The notes beneath the pieces were generated by a model. It had not been told where the DNA came from. It did not search any database and saw only the letters and a program-made list of their open reading frames with translations. From positions 806,001 to 870,000 of the forward strand of contig NHZP01000019.1 in NCBI GenBank assembly GCA_003313425.1: DNA of 64,000 nucleotides, in the 5' to 3' direction. Shown piece after piece: positions 11,550-22,014 of the stretch (position 1 is its first letter; every line of letters starts with the position of its first letter). The DNA is from Pseudopyrenochaeta lycopersici (lineage: Eukaryota; Ascomycota; Dothideomycetes; Pleosporales; Pseudopyrenochaetaceae). The translations under genes were made by a program, and so were the position numbers.

Positions 11550-14500
11550 TTAAGGGAGGAGAATCTGGATGCGCCCGGGGAGTTGAACGAGGGCCAATGC
11601 CCCTGGATTTCTAGCTTACACATGCATCTCGATCCGGTAGATGTTTACAACTAGCTCCTGAGCAGGTCAGTGCGACAATGACAATTAGTTTGTTGAACTA
11701 CATTGGGCGATAGTCGAGAGAGGATGGTTTCTATATTTTATGTACAGAGCAGCAAGACTGATTGATTCTGAATGTGCAGAGACTGCCATTGTCCCGTCCC
11801 CAATCTTCGGTCAAGTGAGTATGCTCCCCCCATCATCGCATTTTACCGGCCCACGCATGTGTCGCGTATGAATCAGTGCAATTCAAGTCAACAGAAACTT
11901 AATACGACCATGCTGAAGCTCACTTGCAGCCGGCTATGAGTTTACGAGGTGTATGAGGGGTAACTCCTGCCCTAGAATATTGGTCTACTTTTCCATACTC
12001 GCCATGCCTTTTTGATTGCGCTGTCATTTTTCAGCCACGATAGTCTACTTTTTCAATTTTGCCCGAAGTTCAGTATCAAAAATCTACAATATGTACAACG
12101 TGGGTGAAAAGCCGCTTATAAAATAATCATAGTATGGCTCTACATCCAAAACCATCGTGTGCTTTACTAGTTTCATCAATGAGACCCATGAAAATGCCCA
12201 CAAAGCGGATGGTTATTGCTTCGAAGGACCCCAGGAACCTAATTCCAATGCGTCAATATTTCCCGGCACAAGCCATGACGCCGCATCTTGATTATACAAG
12301 ACGATTCAGACCCAGATATGCGCCCCAGACACAAAGTCTGTTTCTTCAGCGCCCACCATCAACATTTTTTCTTGTCTCGATTCTCCTCCTATTCGATCTT
12401 CAACTACCTGGTGCGCCTGCCGCAACATTTTCAAATATTTCGAAAACCATCATACTGCTTACAACGAAGTCCTGGCAGCCGTTCACAAAATTTCACCGCC
12501 GAGGCACTTCAGAGCCCCCACAAAGAGATTCGTATACGAGTTTCATTAGGACTCGCTCGCTCGCAAAATTGGCAGCAAAATTCGCACACGACCCAAACCA
12601 AAAACGTAATCCATCATGCAATGACTTGTTTAGATTTTATTCATGAGTTTCCGCTGCCAAATTCTCTGCATGACACTACTTTTCTATGGTACTCGCTTTC
12701 CCCAACTGTAAGCGGTAGCTCGCAGAATTAATGGTGATGGGCCGACTACCATGTGATTATCAAGAGGCACTATACCACGGCGAGCCACGGAGTCAACGCC
12801 AAAAACAGCTGAGATGGTATGTGCTCACAATTTTTTTTTGGCGGTAAGGGACGAAATTAATTTTGGAAGTGACCGTGTTAGTACCGAAGCTACTGGGAGG
12901 TGGCGTGGTGGCGTGGTGTCGAGAAATGCGGCCCCACGCGTAGCGCGCTTCGTCTCCAGCATGGCGGTTCTTCTGGTAATGCACATCTTGGGTGACATAA
13001 TTGAAGTCGGCGATCCACCTTGATCACTGAGCCAACTCACGCGTAAGCAAAGCAAAGAGCCCGCAAAAATCAGAAACAACTCATAGTGCAACAAGAAACC
13101 ATTAAAACCCCAGAAAATGCCTGGAAGAAGAGGATACTCAGCGGTTGCCGCTGGGTGTAACAACTTCTATAAGGTCATTGCAGATAAACAGTGAGACGCA
13201 AGCACAGACGTAGACGTAGTGATTGCTGTGGACTTCAACCAACACGTTCACCTACGGGGAAGCAAAGGCTTGATAGCAGCCCTAGATTAAAAATGTTTCA
13301 GAGAATCATGTCCCATGGCGATGTGACAGCTCCTTGCTTCCACAATCGTACTGGTGGAGGACTAAGCCTCTAATGTCTGTATGCATGGCTTTAATGACAC
13401 ACCGGTGGGACTATACAGAAGAAGCCAATCGTTATTTTGTTTTCCGTAAACCCGAGCTTACCCTTCTTATCCACATCATCGGTTCATATTTTTGTGATCG
13501 TAAACTAGTACATTTTTTGGGACACTGTCTCGCATATCTTACGATAAGGTATGCTCTAATTGTTCTTGACATTTGATTTGCCGACTACAGGGAATGGAAT
13601 GTGCTCTGGTCTTTTTTATGTTGATGAAGCAAATGCAATTTCGACCTTTATTCGTAAGTACTGGTCAAAGGTTGCAAGGAAGAGTGCCAGATGGAAGCAC
13701 ACATACATTCAGCACTCCTGTCTATATTTCGAATATATGAGTTCTTCAGAACATCGCTCGAGGCAAGAGAATAGCAATAGTATACGAGCGTATATCGGGG
13801 ACGTATTATTAAAATGCAGATAAAGGAGTCTGAAAAACACTCGACTGGACATTCTTCTTGTTGCTGTGCTGTAGTATTCGGCATCTGGTAAGCGGCTGTT
13901 ACGCGAACTCTTTAAGTACGAGATGCTACTAGATTTTATCTGGCTACCTTAGCTGCTAGTATTCTGCAAACTAGACTTTGAGATTATTGCAATCGTGAGC
14001 TATCATTGCCCCGAAGGAGAGAATTTGGCCGTAGCAGTAAACCAAATATAGAGGTACCCGTGAACTCTGGTGTAGGGTAAAGGTATTTTTCGGTCCGACT
14101 GTGTTTGCCTGAGGTCTGTGAGCTCGTTTAATATCGGGGAGAGAAGCGCGTGACCTGCTATTGGCGATAATGCTTGTAATGGTCTATGTTCATAACCTTG
14201 CAAGCCGTTCCGCCACACGCTCTCAAATTCGGAACGAACAACACCTCTGCCCCTGTGCTCCAGTAATTTGTAGGTTTATTCCGATCTATCTTCCCCGTTT
14301 AAGTTAGCGAGGTTGTAACGATTGGTGGGATCATCATGATGCACGATCGCATGACTAATTAATTGATGAGGCTGAATGTTCTAGATGAGCCTAAGCTCAA
14401 TTAGGATAAAGATAAGCCACCCCCAACGGCCGTCCATTGACCGGGTCGGCTCGGTGCGGGAGGCAACGCAACGGAACGCACGCCATGTTATCCACACCAC

Positions 14501-15285
14501 ATCAGCCAATTGTGTTTCATCAATAGTTTGGTATTTCGTGCTCAATTTCGTATACTTGTAGACTCGGCCGTAAGCAGCGGAAGTTGGCCGACTTCGAAAA
14601 AATTTGACAGCCTACAAGTCATGATTTCTTTCACCAAAACCAAATCGAATTCCGTTTCCAAAATTTCATTCTGAAGTCTTGGGAAACGTGTCATGGTATA
14701 AGAGATAGCGTCTTCTGTTTTAAGCAAGCGTCTTAGATTTTTTACCCAAAATTCACACTAGGCCAGAGTCAATCTTAACACCGAAGTACGGTATCTTCCT
14801 TGATCTAGAGTGTTCCGTGCCTCTATTTGAAAAGATATCGAAGAACTGCAGGTATGAACTTAGTAATCTCAGGGTTGGGGCCACGATCCTTCCTATCGCC
14901 AAGTTCCGTGCTTCTCAGCGGCTTGTTATTCGTTGCTACCAGAAATACTTTCTATGGTAGTGTTGCAACACTATATACCCATAGCTTAGCACGTCCCACA
15001 TGCTCCGAGGGAGACCACGGGCAGGAGTTAAATCCCTAGCCCACTAGACGAAAACGAATACCGACAAACAGACAAAACCATGGATGTGGTTTAGTTCTGC
15101 AAGCTGAGGCCAGCTAGCATCTTGCAAGGCAAAGAGAGATATTGCATGTGGATTCCCTCCGTCTAAGAAATATAAATACCCTCAAACTTTCATCGTTTGA
15201 GTTTCACAGACCTCAACTGGCATTCAATACTTATCAAGTCCACTTTCAATTCCACGAAGAACAACCGGAACATCTCCCGTTCACA
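11550..15285. other. Gene-poor stretch, no gene recognised
   Basis: Overlapping frames at 12134-12646 and 12288-12731, and others at 12825-13163 and 13334-13823, show no known domain, no consistent splice pattern and no clear start context. Their shadows on the other strand are equally long, which argues against coding. A TATAAATA at 15171-15178 is a likely promoter element for the gene starting at 15286. Confidence 0.4.
15171..15178 (+). promoter_or_regulatory. TATA box of secreted protein gene 2
   Basis: TATAAATA about 108-115 bp upstream of the ATG at 15286, in a position expected for a TATA-dependent promoter with a short 5' leader. The other two small secreted protein genes have similar boxes at similar distances. 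Confidence 0.5.
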
Positions 15286-15960
15286 ATGAAACTCTCATCC
15301 ATCGCTCTCCTATCAGCCGCCTTCGGCTCTGCGCTGTCTCAGACCGTTACACTTCCTGAGCTTCCTGATGGAAGTTATGTCATGAGCATCGATGAGGATG
15401 GCAAACAAACCTGGACGGACATAACTGCCAACGTCACCAGCGCTCCTCCACCCGAGATTCCGAAACGCGATGTAGCAACCACCAGCTCACGGCTCCGCAA
15501 GCGATTCAATTGGCCATCCGGTACTTACCCATATTGCCCGGGTGGAGATTGGTTCCTGCAAAATGACTTTTACCAGCATGGCTGGGACGCCTTCTATGCT
15601 AATTGCAAATCGGGCGGCAGTTATAAGTTCCCCAAGGGCGCCATTTTAGCAGAGTACCAAGGGACATCTGTGTCGTATATGTGCGCATTTACTACCAACC
15701 CGTGCAACGTGGACGAATGGAATGATGCTGTCAACTGGGCTGCAGGCAATTGTGTTGGCCGCAGTGGTGGTTGGATGGAGCCCGGTAGGTTGATTAATGA
15801 GGCTTGATGACGGACCATTGAGCTAACAATTAAATTTAGGATTTCTCCATGTTTCTGCGTGGAACAAGGTAAGGACACACCGTTAATGGATTTTGAGATT
15901 AGAGGCTAATTCTAGTTACAGAGATACGGTTTTGCCAAGGCGGGAGCTTCTATTTGTTAG
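15286..15960 (+). CDS. Secreted pro-protein with Kex2 site (secreted protein 2)
   Basis: Exons 15286-15784, 15840-15868 and about 15922-15960 give 188 residues; the 29-nt middle exon is in frame on both sides. The last acceptor could be six bases earlier (adding Leu-Gln) without changing frame. The start MKLSSIALLSAAFGSALSQ is a signal peptide. A basic site, RLRKR, lies near residue 74 and should be cut by the Golgi protease Kex2, releasing a mature domain of about 114 residues that begins with FNWPSGTYPYC. The mature part has six cysteines (including the ones in YCPGGD, ANCKSG, YMCAF and the C-terminal ASIC) and many tryptophans. I do not recognise the family. It is plausible as an effector or a secreted toxin-like protein, without evidence for activity. 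Confidence 0.8.
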
Positions 15961-17439
15961 AAGCAATCATCTACTTGGATTCAGAGGTGATGTACCTGGG
16001 ATAGTGGCGTGGAATTAAAATTGGCGGACAAAACTGTAGCGCGTGTCTTTTCTTACATCTAGATTAAGCTTCATGTGAAATTTTCGTAAATACGAAGCTC
16101 TAGATAGCAAAAATTGCCGCTATAACGTCATCACATAACTCCAACTCGCCTTTTACGAGCACTAGACCATATGAAACCAATCTCTTTCAGTTGAAGTTAC
16201 TTTAAATCCATCAAGCTTGCTACCCAGTGTTGCTGTCTTTGAGGAAGAGTGGTATTAATGGAATCTATGTCCTAGCAGTATTGGCTCACTGCTTTCCCAC
16301 TAGCAGCACCAAATGTCGGCAAAATCTGTATGTTGTTCAAATTCGGCTGCTCTATTTCATATGAAACTGCTTTTGCTGCATCTGCCATCATTCTTAGACC
16401 CCTGAGCATTCAGAAACAGTGGCGTTGACAGGCTTTGACAGCCCACACTTTCTCCGATGACCGCAGCTCCTCTTGCAAAAGTACAAGTCTATTACCTGAA
16501 AAAGAAAACAAAGGCCCCATCCCTACTTTCCTCCTTTTTCCTTGCCACCTTGCTTAACGCTGTTAATGTCTATTGAACTCTTGATCTCACCATAACGCGG
16601 CTACCTATATAGAAGATGCTGTATGATCAGGTCTCTTAGACAAATCTTAATCTAGCTACACGGGTTTTTCACCTTCAGCTAGGGTTGAGCCTCTCTAATA
16701 GCTTGGCTTCCAATTCCTGAACTCGTATTGGTGCTTATCCTAAAGCAAAATGCTTTTCTTCGAAACTTTTAAAAGCCTTTTTGAAAAGTCTATTGCTCGT
16801 TAGAGAATGGTTTAATCGAAGTCGGCCTATTGTGTCGGCTTGTAAAAGTAGGCCTTTGCCTGTCTTTGGAAATACTTTTTGTAAAGGAATGGACAGTATC
16901 GCTGAATTGAGACTTTAGCATTGCTACAAGACAAGAGTTATGGTCTTGGTTACTATTCTACCTAAGATTCGGATAGACGTCGCCCTTCGCGATAAGTGCT
17001 CCGTCTACGCTAACTACAAATAGGATTTCAATTCCTCAAAAAGTAGTAGGTTTTTTTTGCACATTTATTAATCTTCATTAGGAAATGTACAGATGCCTAG
17101 TCCCGGTGAAGTTTGACGCGTTAAGTTAATGCAGAAACTCTTCGATAGAATTTAATTTTTTTTGGCATAGTTGAATAATTCTATCATTTAATAAAAGCAG
17201 ACTGAAATGGTATACCTTTTAACCACTTAAGACCATCTTTATAGTAAGACTACGCGCCAATTACGTGAGACACACCGTATATAGACATTTTCATTTCACG
17301 CTAACAGGTGATAGGTATCATTAAGCCAGGAGATTCGCGTCTGGGATATTTTTCTGATAATGTCGAGAAAGTGCACACTTTCTACATACTTGCAATAACA
17401 TCTATGCAATGACCATCGTCTCTATACCCTCTTCTACAT
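15961..17439. other. AT-rich intergenic stretch
   Basis: No supported gene. The sequence is AT-rich with frequent stops and runs of T and A (for example around 17,050 and 17,155). It separates the secreted protein gene from the 3' end of the split kinase gene. Confidence 0.4.
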
Positions 17440-19628
17440 TTATTTGAAGCCCACATCGACAACGTCGTAGTATAGCGCATCTGAGTTTTGTACAGGAGAG
17501 GAGTACCTTGGGCGCCAGGGTAGAATATTCCTCAGTATTGAGTTGGCGTTGAACGTGACCATCTCCTGTGGCTTACCATCAATACCCACTGAGAAAAACC
17601 TAAGATTCTTAACGTCAATTTTTAGATGTGTTGCAACTTTCGAGGCGAAAACATCGCACTTCATCTTCTTGCTCAATGCCAAAGCGAAAGATCGCGTGTC
17701 TGTGGCTTCCCTAGCTACTGGTGCGAGTTCGATAGTAATTTGGTCATCCAAATATTCATAAACCTTCAGAATTTCAATAGTAGCCTCTTCTTGTGATACA
17801 TTGTAGACACCCCCGCTACTAATTGGTTGTAACACGGTGATAATGTCGCCATCTTGCAGCCCGGCGCTTTCCAGCGTTTTTCTGGGTATAATCGCCTCAA
17901 TCATGGTAGGTTTAATCTCTTCAAATAGTCTAAAGTTAGTTACAGGTCGCCAGCCTAGCATTTTACTAATGCGAGAGTCGAGATCTGATATCTTGTCTTT
18001 AAAAGTCGCGTAGAAGGTGCCAATTCCAAGAAGTCTTCGAGTCTTCATGTCGAATTGCTTAAGAAAGAGCATGACTGTGTGATTATTTTTCTCGTTTTTG
18101 AGAGTTATCAGCTTGTCACCAAAGACGGGCACCCCGGTTTGGTCACGCTTCTCAGCTATTTCTATCCAGAGGCGAAACTTTCCCTCTTTAAAAGCACTCT
18201 CAGCAGCAGCTTCTTCAATTGATATATGATCATGTTCCAGAACCGCATCCGGACGGATTGTGCCATTTTGACGGCTCACTACGCGCCAAGGGCGTATCAT
18301 GTCTCGAGCCGTACCAAGGTCTTCACTAATGGTCTTCAGAAGGTCACCGAATGCCGTTCTTAGCCGTACTTTGTAGTTCTTTGGGTTCGCTCTTGAGTTA
18401 GTGTGGTCACCCCAATGAGCAATATCGAGACCTTGATAGGTTTTGAAGCCAACCTCCGACGCGACCGCAACGTCCAAATAATGATGCGAATTCTCGTCTT
18501 TAATTTCATGGCGCTCAAAGGCATATCTGGGCAGATAAGCGGTAAAACCGGAAAGATTGGTTGTGAATGGGTCCTTCTTCGATTGCGAAGTACTTGATAA
18601 ATTCTGGGGCGACACTGACTTCACTAAGCCCATGCGCGGTTTATTAACGTCTCCGATGCTCGGAATAGCCTTACGGTTCTGTGAGAGAGCTTTTGAGGGA
18701 ATTAGTTCGACAGGTACAACATCAGTGGTGTTGAGTGTGTTGAATGGATCGTCTTTGCTGGACTGCATTATTGTATTCTCTCCGGTAGCCGTATCTCGCC
18801 TAGTGCTACGTGATTCAAGTGGAACTACCACATCTTTGTCTTGTTCTGGCTGTAGATTTTCGTGGGGCTGACGCCCTCGACTTTGAGGAACGACTGTTAT
18901 TTCCTCTGTCAGAGCCAAGTCGTCTTCCAAGCTATCAGAAGAGTCGCCTTCGTCGCCATGAAGACAGCAAATCCCGCAAAAAGCACCAGGAGAGGAATCA
19001 GAGTCATCGTTACAAATGATCATGTCCAAAACCTGTGCAGCAAGAGGTCTTGCTTGTCGATCTATCAGTGTCATCTTCCTTATCCAGCGCAATGGCATAT
19101 GATCTTGCTTCCGCCAGGACGCCTCCCACTCATGTATTAGAGAATCAGTCGCGTTTGGATTGGCATGGAAATGCGTTGCTTTAGAGAATTTATTATTGAA
19201 ATAGTCTTTTATCCAATCCACTGCGATGCCATGAAGCGCTGCTGCCATCTCGAAGAAAACACATCCTAAAGACCAGATATCCGAAGAGGTATTACGGGCT
19301 GAGTAGGTAGCGACTTCAGGTGCGCAATAGCGTGCGGATGCAGGGGTAAGACCTGAAGTTGTACTTCCAGCATCGTCGAGGAAGTCGCGGGACAGCCCGA
19401 AGTCGGAGAATAGAATATTATCTTTGGTGACTAATATGTTCTGAGGCTTAATATCCTTGTGACGAACGGATTGATCGTGAAGATACGTCAAGGCAGATGC
19501 AAGGCATCCAAAATATCGCTTTAAGTTGGAGCACATTTCAGCCGCCGTGGCTTCGTGTCTAAATGGTGAAAGTAATGCAGCATCAGTTGAAGGGCCCCTC
19601 ATAAATTCACATATGCGCTGCATATATG

Positions 19629-19636
19629 ATGCGAGA
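19629..19636. repeat. Left 8-bp target site duplication
   Basis: ATGCGAGA, identical to the copy at 21363-21370. Joining the flanks with a single copy restores the kinase frame (protein sequence DLASYMQR across the site). Eight bases is the target duplication length of hAT transposons. Confidence 0.92.
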
Positions 19637-19647
19637 CAGGGTTGCAT
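19637..19647 (+). repeat. Left terminal inverted repeat of hAT element
   Basis: CAGGGTTGCAT; pairs with the right terminus at 9 of 11 positions. Confidence 0.8.
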
Positions 19648-19780
19648 ATTTACTAAGTAATAGTAATTACTATTACTAAGTACCTTTAGTAATTACTAAT
19701 TACTAAGTAGTAAAAGCTCTTTAGTAATAGTAATTACTAATTAGTAATTACTAAGTTACTATTTAGTAATTAGTAAAATT
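19648..19780. repeat. Left subterminal TAGTAATTACTAA repeat array
   Basis: Multiple overlapping copies of a short palindromic unit built from TAGTAATTA and TTACTAA in both orientations. A matching array occupies about 21,190-21,350 at the other end. Arrays of short subterminal motifs are where hAT transposases bind in known elements; here that role is inferred. Confidence 0.7.
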
Positions 19781-20015
19781 CTAAAAATAGAAACTCTATA
19801 TTTTTATAGTTCTATATCTAAAGCTTATAATATTTTTATATTATAACTATATATAGTAAATTAAACTTATTAAATATAAAATTTTAACTATAGATTTATA
19901 AACTACTCTTTCTATCTATATTATTATATATAATATTCTAGAAATTTAGAAATAATAGGAATTAGAAAATATAATATAGTCTTACTAAAAAAATATATAT
20001 TAAATAAAAAACTAG

Positions 20016-20303
20016 CTAATCTAAACTACCTAAAGAATTTAAGAAATCTATAGCTTCTAAATTAGAAGCTATAAAATCTTTATATAAATTATAAAAGTTT
20101 CTACTTAATTTAATCTCTTCTAGAGTATAAAACTCTTTATTATAAAGATTTAAATTATTTAAAAAATAGAAATCTTCTTTAATAAACTCCTCTTTTAAAG
20201 TAAAATAATTCTCTTTAATAGCTAGTTTAGCTTTTATATTATCTACTTCTTTAGAAGTAATTATAAGCTTATTTATAAAGCTTTTAATTATATCTATATA
20301 TAA
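20016..20303 (-). CDS. AT-only open frame inside the hAT element, function unknown
   Basis: A 95-codon minus-strand frame without ATG, made almost entirely of A/T-rich codons. The product is lysine, leucine, asparagine and phenylalanine rich and looks helical (for example KEEFIKEDFYFLNNLNLYNK). In DNA this AT-rich, TAA and TAG should occur every few codons by chance, so the open length is notable. It lies head to head with the transposase frame starting near 20,334. It could be an exon of a second element protein or a remnant. I do not recognise it. Confidence 0.35.
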   Translation of the reverse strand, partial: LYIDIIKSFINKLIITSKEVDNIKAKLAIKENYFTLKEEFIKEDFYFLNNLNLYNKEFYTLEEIKLSRNFYNLYKDFIASNLEAIDFLNSLGSLD

Positions 20304-20333
20304 TTAGTAATAGTTATATATATATATAAATAG

Positions 20334-20927
20334 ATAACTTACTATAATAGTAATAATAAAATATTTATATTACCTAATAAATCTATTAATAGTAACTGTA
20401 TAGAGAACAAAGTAGAACTATATTTAAAAGAACCTAGAATAACTAAGAATATAACTCTAGAAAACTACTATAATACTAATAAAGATAGATTTCCTATAAT
20501 ATATAAAATAGCTAAAGACTATTTAGCTATATTAGCTACTTCTAATCCTAGTAAATCTACTTTTTCTAAAATAGCTAATATAGTAACTAAATCTAGAAAT
20601 AGATTATTATCTAGTACTATTAAAAAATTAATTATATTAAAGGAATTAAATAGTATAGTAGATAAAGAAGAAATTATAAATAATAATTTATTTTTTAAAG
20701 ATAATATAATTAGTAATTATAATAATAAACAAAAGAAAAGAAAAGAAAAAGAAAAAGAAAGGATAAATATAGAAGAAGAAGAAGAAATAGAAGAAGATTT
20801 TAATATAGAAGATAAAAGTACTACTAGTATAACTAGTTTTAATACTAGTACTAATTTAAGTTCTAATACTAGTAGAAATAGTAGAAATAGTAGAAATATA
20901 AGTCCTAGTAGTGATAATTTAATATAG
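20334..20927 (+). pseudogene. hAT transposase C-terminal fragment (dimerisation domain)
   Basis: An open frame of 197 codons with no ATG start, closed by TAG at 20925-20927. It contains VELYLKEPRI, then YYNTNKDRFPIIYKIAKDYL, then LATSNPSKSTFSKIANIV and RNRLLSSTIKKLIILKEL. This is the order and spacing of the hAT C-terminal dimerisation domain (family pattern: an E-x-YL block, a WW-x-N-like block, FP-x-L-x-x-A-x-x-L, then A-x-S-x-x-S-E-x-x-F-S and a closing helix). The usual SERxFS is here SKSTFS. After the domain comes a lysine-rich stretch, an acidic run and an S/N/T/R-rich tail. The N-terminal BED finger and RNase H-like catalytic core are missing. Confidence 0.75.
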
Positions 20928-21189
20928 TATTATATATTACTATACTATAATATATAGAATAATAAGATATTTTAGTCTAAATATTATTAATATATAATAG
21001 TAGTGTTTATTTAGTTAGTTTTATAAATTTAGTTAGTTTAATAGATTAATAAAGATTTTTTATTTAAATTTAATTACTTTTTTTTAATATACAATTTATT
21101 AATATATTCTAGTCTCTAATAGTTAAAGAATCTAGATTTTACTACTAGTAACTATATAATATAAAATATAGATTACTAAATTTTTACTA

Positions 21190-21351
21190 ATTTATAATTT
21201 AGTAATTACTAATTAGTAATTAGTAATTACTAAGTATACCTTTAGTAATTAGTAATTAGTAATTAGTAATTAGTAATTACTAAGTAAAAATTAGTAATTA
21301 CTAAATTAGTAATTACTAAGTAATTACTAGATTTACTAATTACTAAATTTT
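21190..21351. repeat. Right subterminal TAGTAATTACTAA repeat array
   Basis: Tandem and inverted copies of TAGTAATTA/ TTACTAA units, mirror of the array at the left end of the hAT element. Confidence 0.7.
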
Positions 21352-21362
21352 GTGCATCCCTG
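21352..21362 (-). repeat. Right terminal inverted repeat of hAT element
   Basis: Reverse complement CAGGGATGCAC; 9 of 11 match to the left terminus. Confidence 0.8.
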
Positions 21363-21370
21363 ATGCGAGA
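21363..21370. repeat. Right 8-bp target site duplication
   Basis: ATGCGAGA, second copy of the hAT target duplication, perfect match to 19629-19636. Confidence 0.92.
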
Positions 21371-22014
21371 TCTGCTTCAGCGACTGGGGACATCAGCAAC
21401 CCGAGATAATGCCTATCAGTATAGCTACCGATGTACCTGACAATGTGTCGATGCTGCAAGCTCTTGACGATCTTCATCTCGTTCAGGAACCCTTTCAGAG
21501 CCTCTTTCGAATTGTTACCAAACACGGCTCGTCTACGTACGCGTTTGAGTGCATACTGGCGGAAGCTGGTCCGACTTGATACTCTGTCAACCTGACCTTG
21601 ACCACCGCTCCCTAGTCGGCCCAGGATTTCGAAGGGTAGTATCTCCTCCGATGCATAATGTCGATGCTTTCCATTCTCAAGATCAAGTGACTTCGTTAGA
21701 ACAAGGTATTGCTCCTGTACTATAGCAGATCTAGTACTGGGGGCTAAAAAGCTCGGCAGGCCGCGGGCTTGAACCGGAAATTCCTGATCGTTGAACCCGG
21801 CATTCAGAAGCTGTTCGAGTTGATTTAGCTGTCCAATCGACCGAAGGACGATATAAGTTCGAGGAGATGTATGGGCAAGATGACCAGATCGCTCAAGCAG
21901 CGTTGAGATCTGATCAATTTCAAAATCTTGGAAATGCCGGCGAGGCTGCGAGTATTCAAAGAACTCCGCGAGCCGCTCTTCCGCGGTCTTGAATGGTGGA
22001 TGAGTCGACTCCAT

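Larger units (their letters stand above)
19637..21362. mobile_element. AT-rich hAT-family DNA transposon, 1,726 bp
   Basis: The element is bounded by perfect 8-bp duplications. Its ends are imperfect inverted repeats: CAGGGTTGCAT on the left and CAGGGATGCAC on the right (reverse complement), 9 of 11 identical; CAGGG ends are typical of hAT elements. Inside, composition drops abruptly to almost pure A and T, while the flanking kinase gene is normal. Subterminal DNA on both sides is packed with short TAGTAATTACTAA-type palindromic units that could be transposase binding sites or replication-slippage products. A plus-strand open frame ends in a hAT dimerisation domain. The full transposase (usually 600 or more residues) does not fit, so the element is probably non-autonomous or internally deleted. 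Confidence 0.88.
17440..22014 (-). pseudogene. Protein kinase fused to USP7/Ubp15 C-terminal domains, split by a hAT transposon
   Basis: The 5' part (22014-21363) and 3' part (19628-17440) read in one frame when the insertion and one 8-bp target copy are removed: 946 codons with no other stop or shift. Residues about 128-340 are a Ser/Thr kinase: glycine loop GSGGQGQV, lysine in YALKRV (K157), catalytic HKDIKPQN (about D276), DFG (about 293-295) and APE (about 320-322). After a low-complexity linker, from about residue 596, the chain resembles the C-terminal half of USP7: GFKTYQGLDIA, then SRQNGTIRPD, FLKQFDMKTRRLLGIG, FEEIKPTMIE and LQDGDI of the ICP0-binding domain, and the terminal domain with LSKKMKCDVFASKVATHLK. 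The cysteine protease domain is absent. In USP7 these domains bind substrates and stimulate the protease. As it stands, the 5' fragment would stop six codons into the transposon. Start: first ATG (22014) in a frame open further upstream. Confidence 0.85.

Noticed and set aside
12134..12731. Two overlapping plus-strand frames of 147-170 codons
   Set aside because: Different frames of the same DNA, no known domain, and no consistent start; chance open frames are likely.
17543..19140. Plus-strand frames over the kinase 3' part
   Set aside because: Antisense of a clearly coding region with recognised domains.
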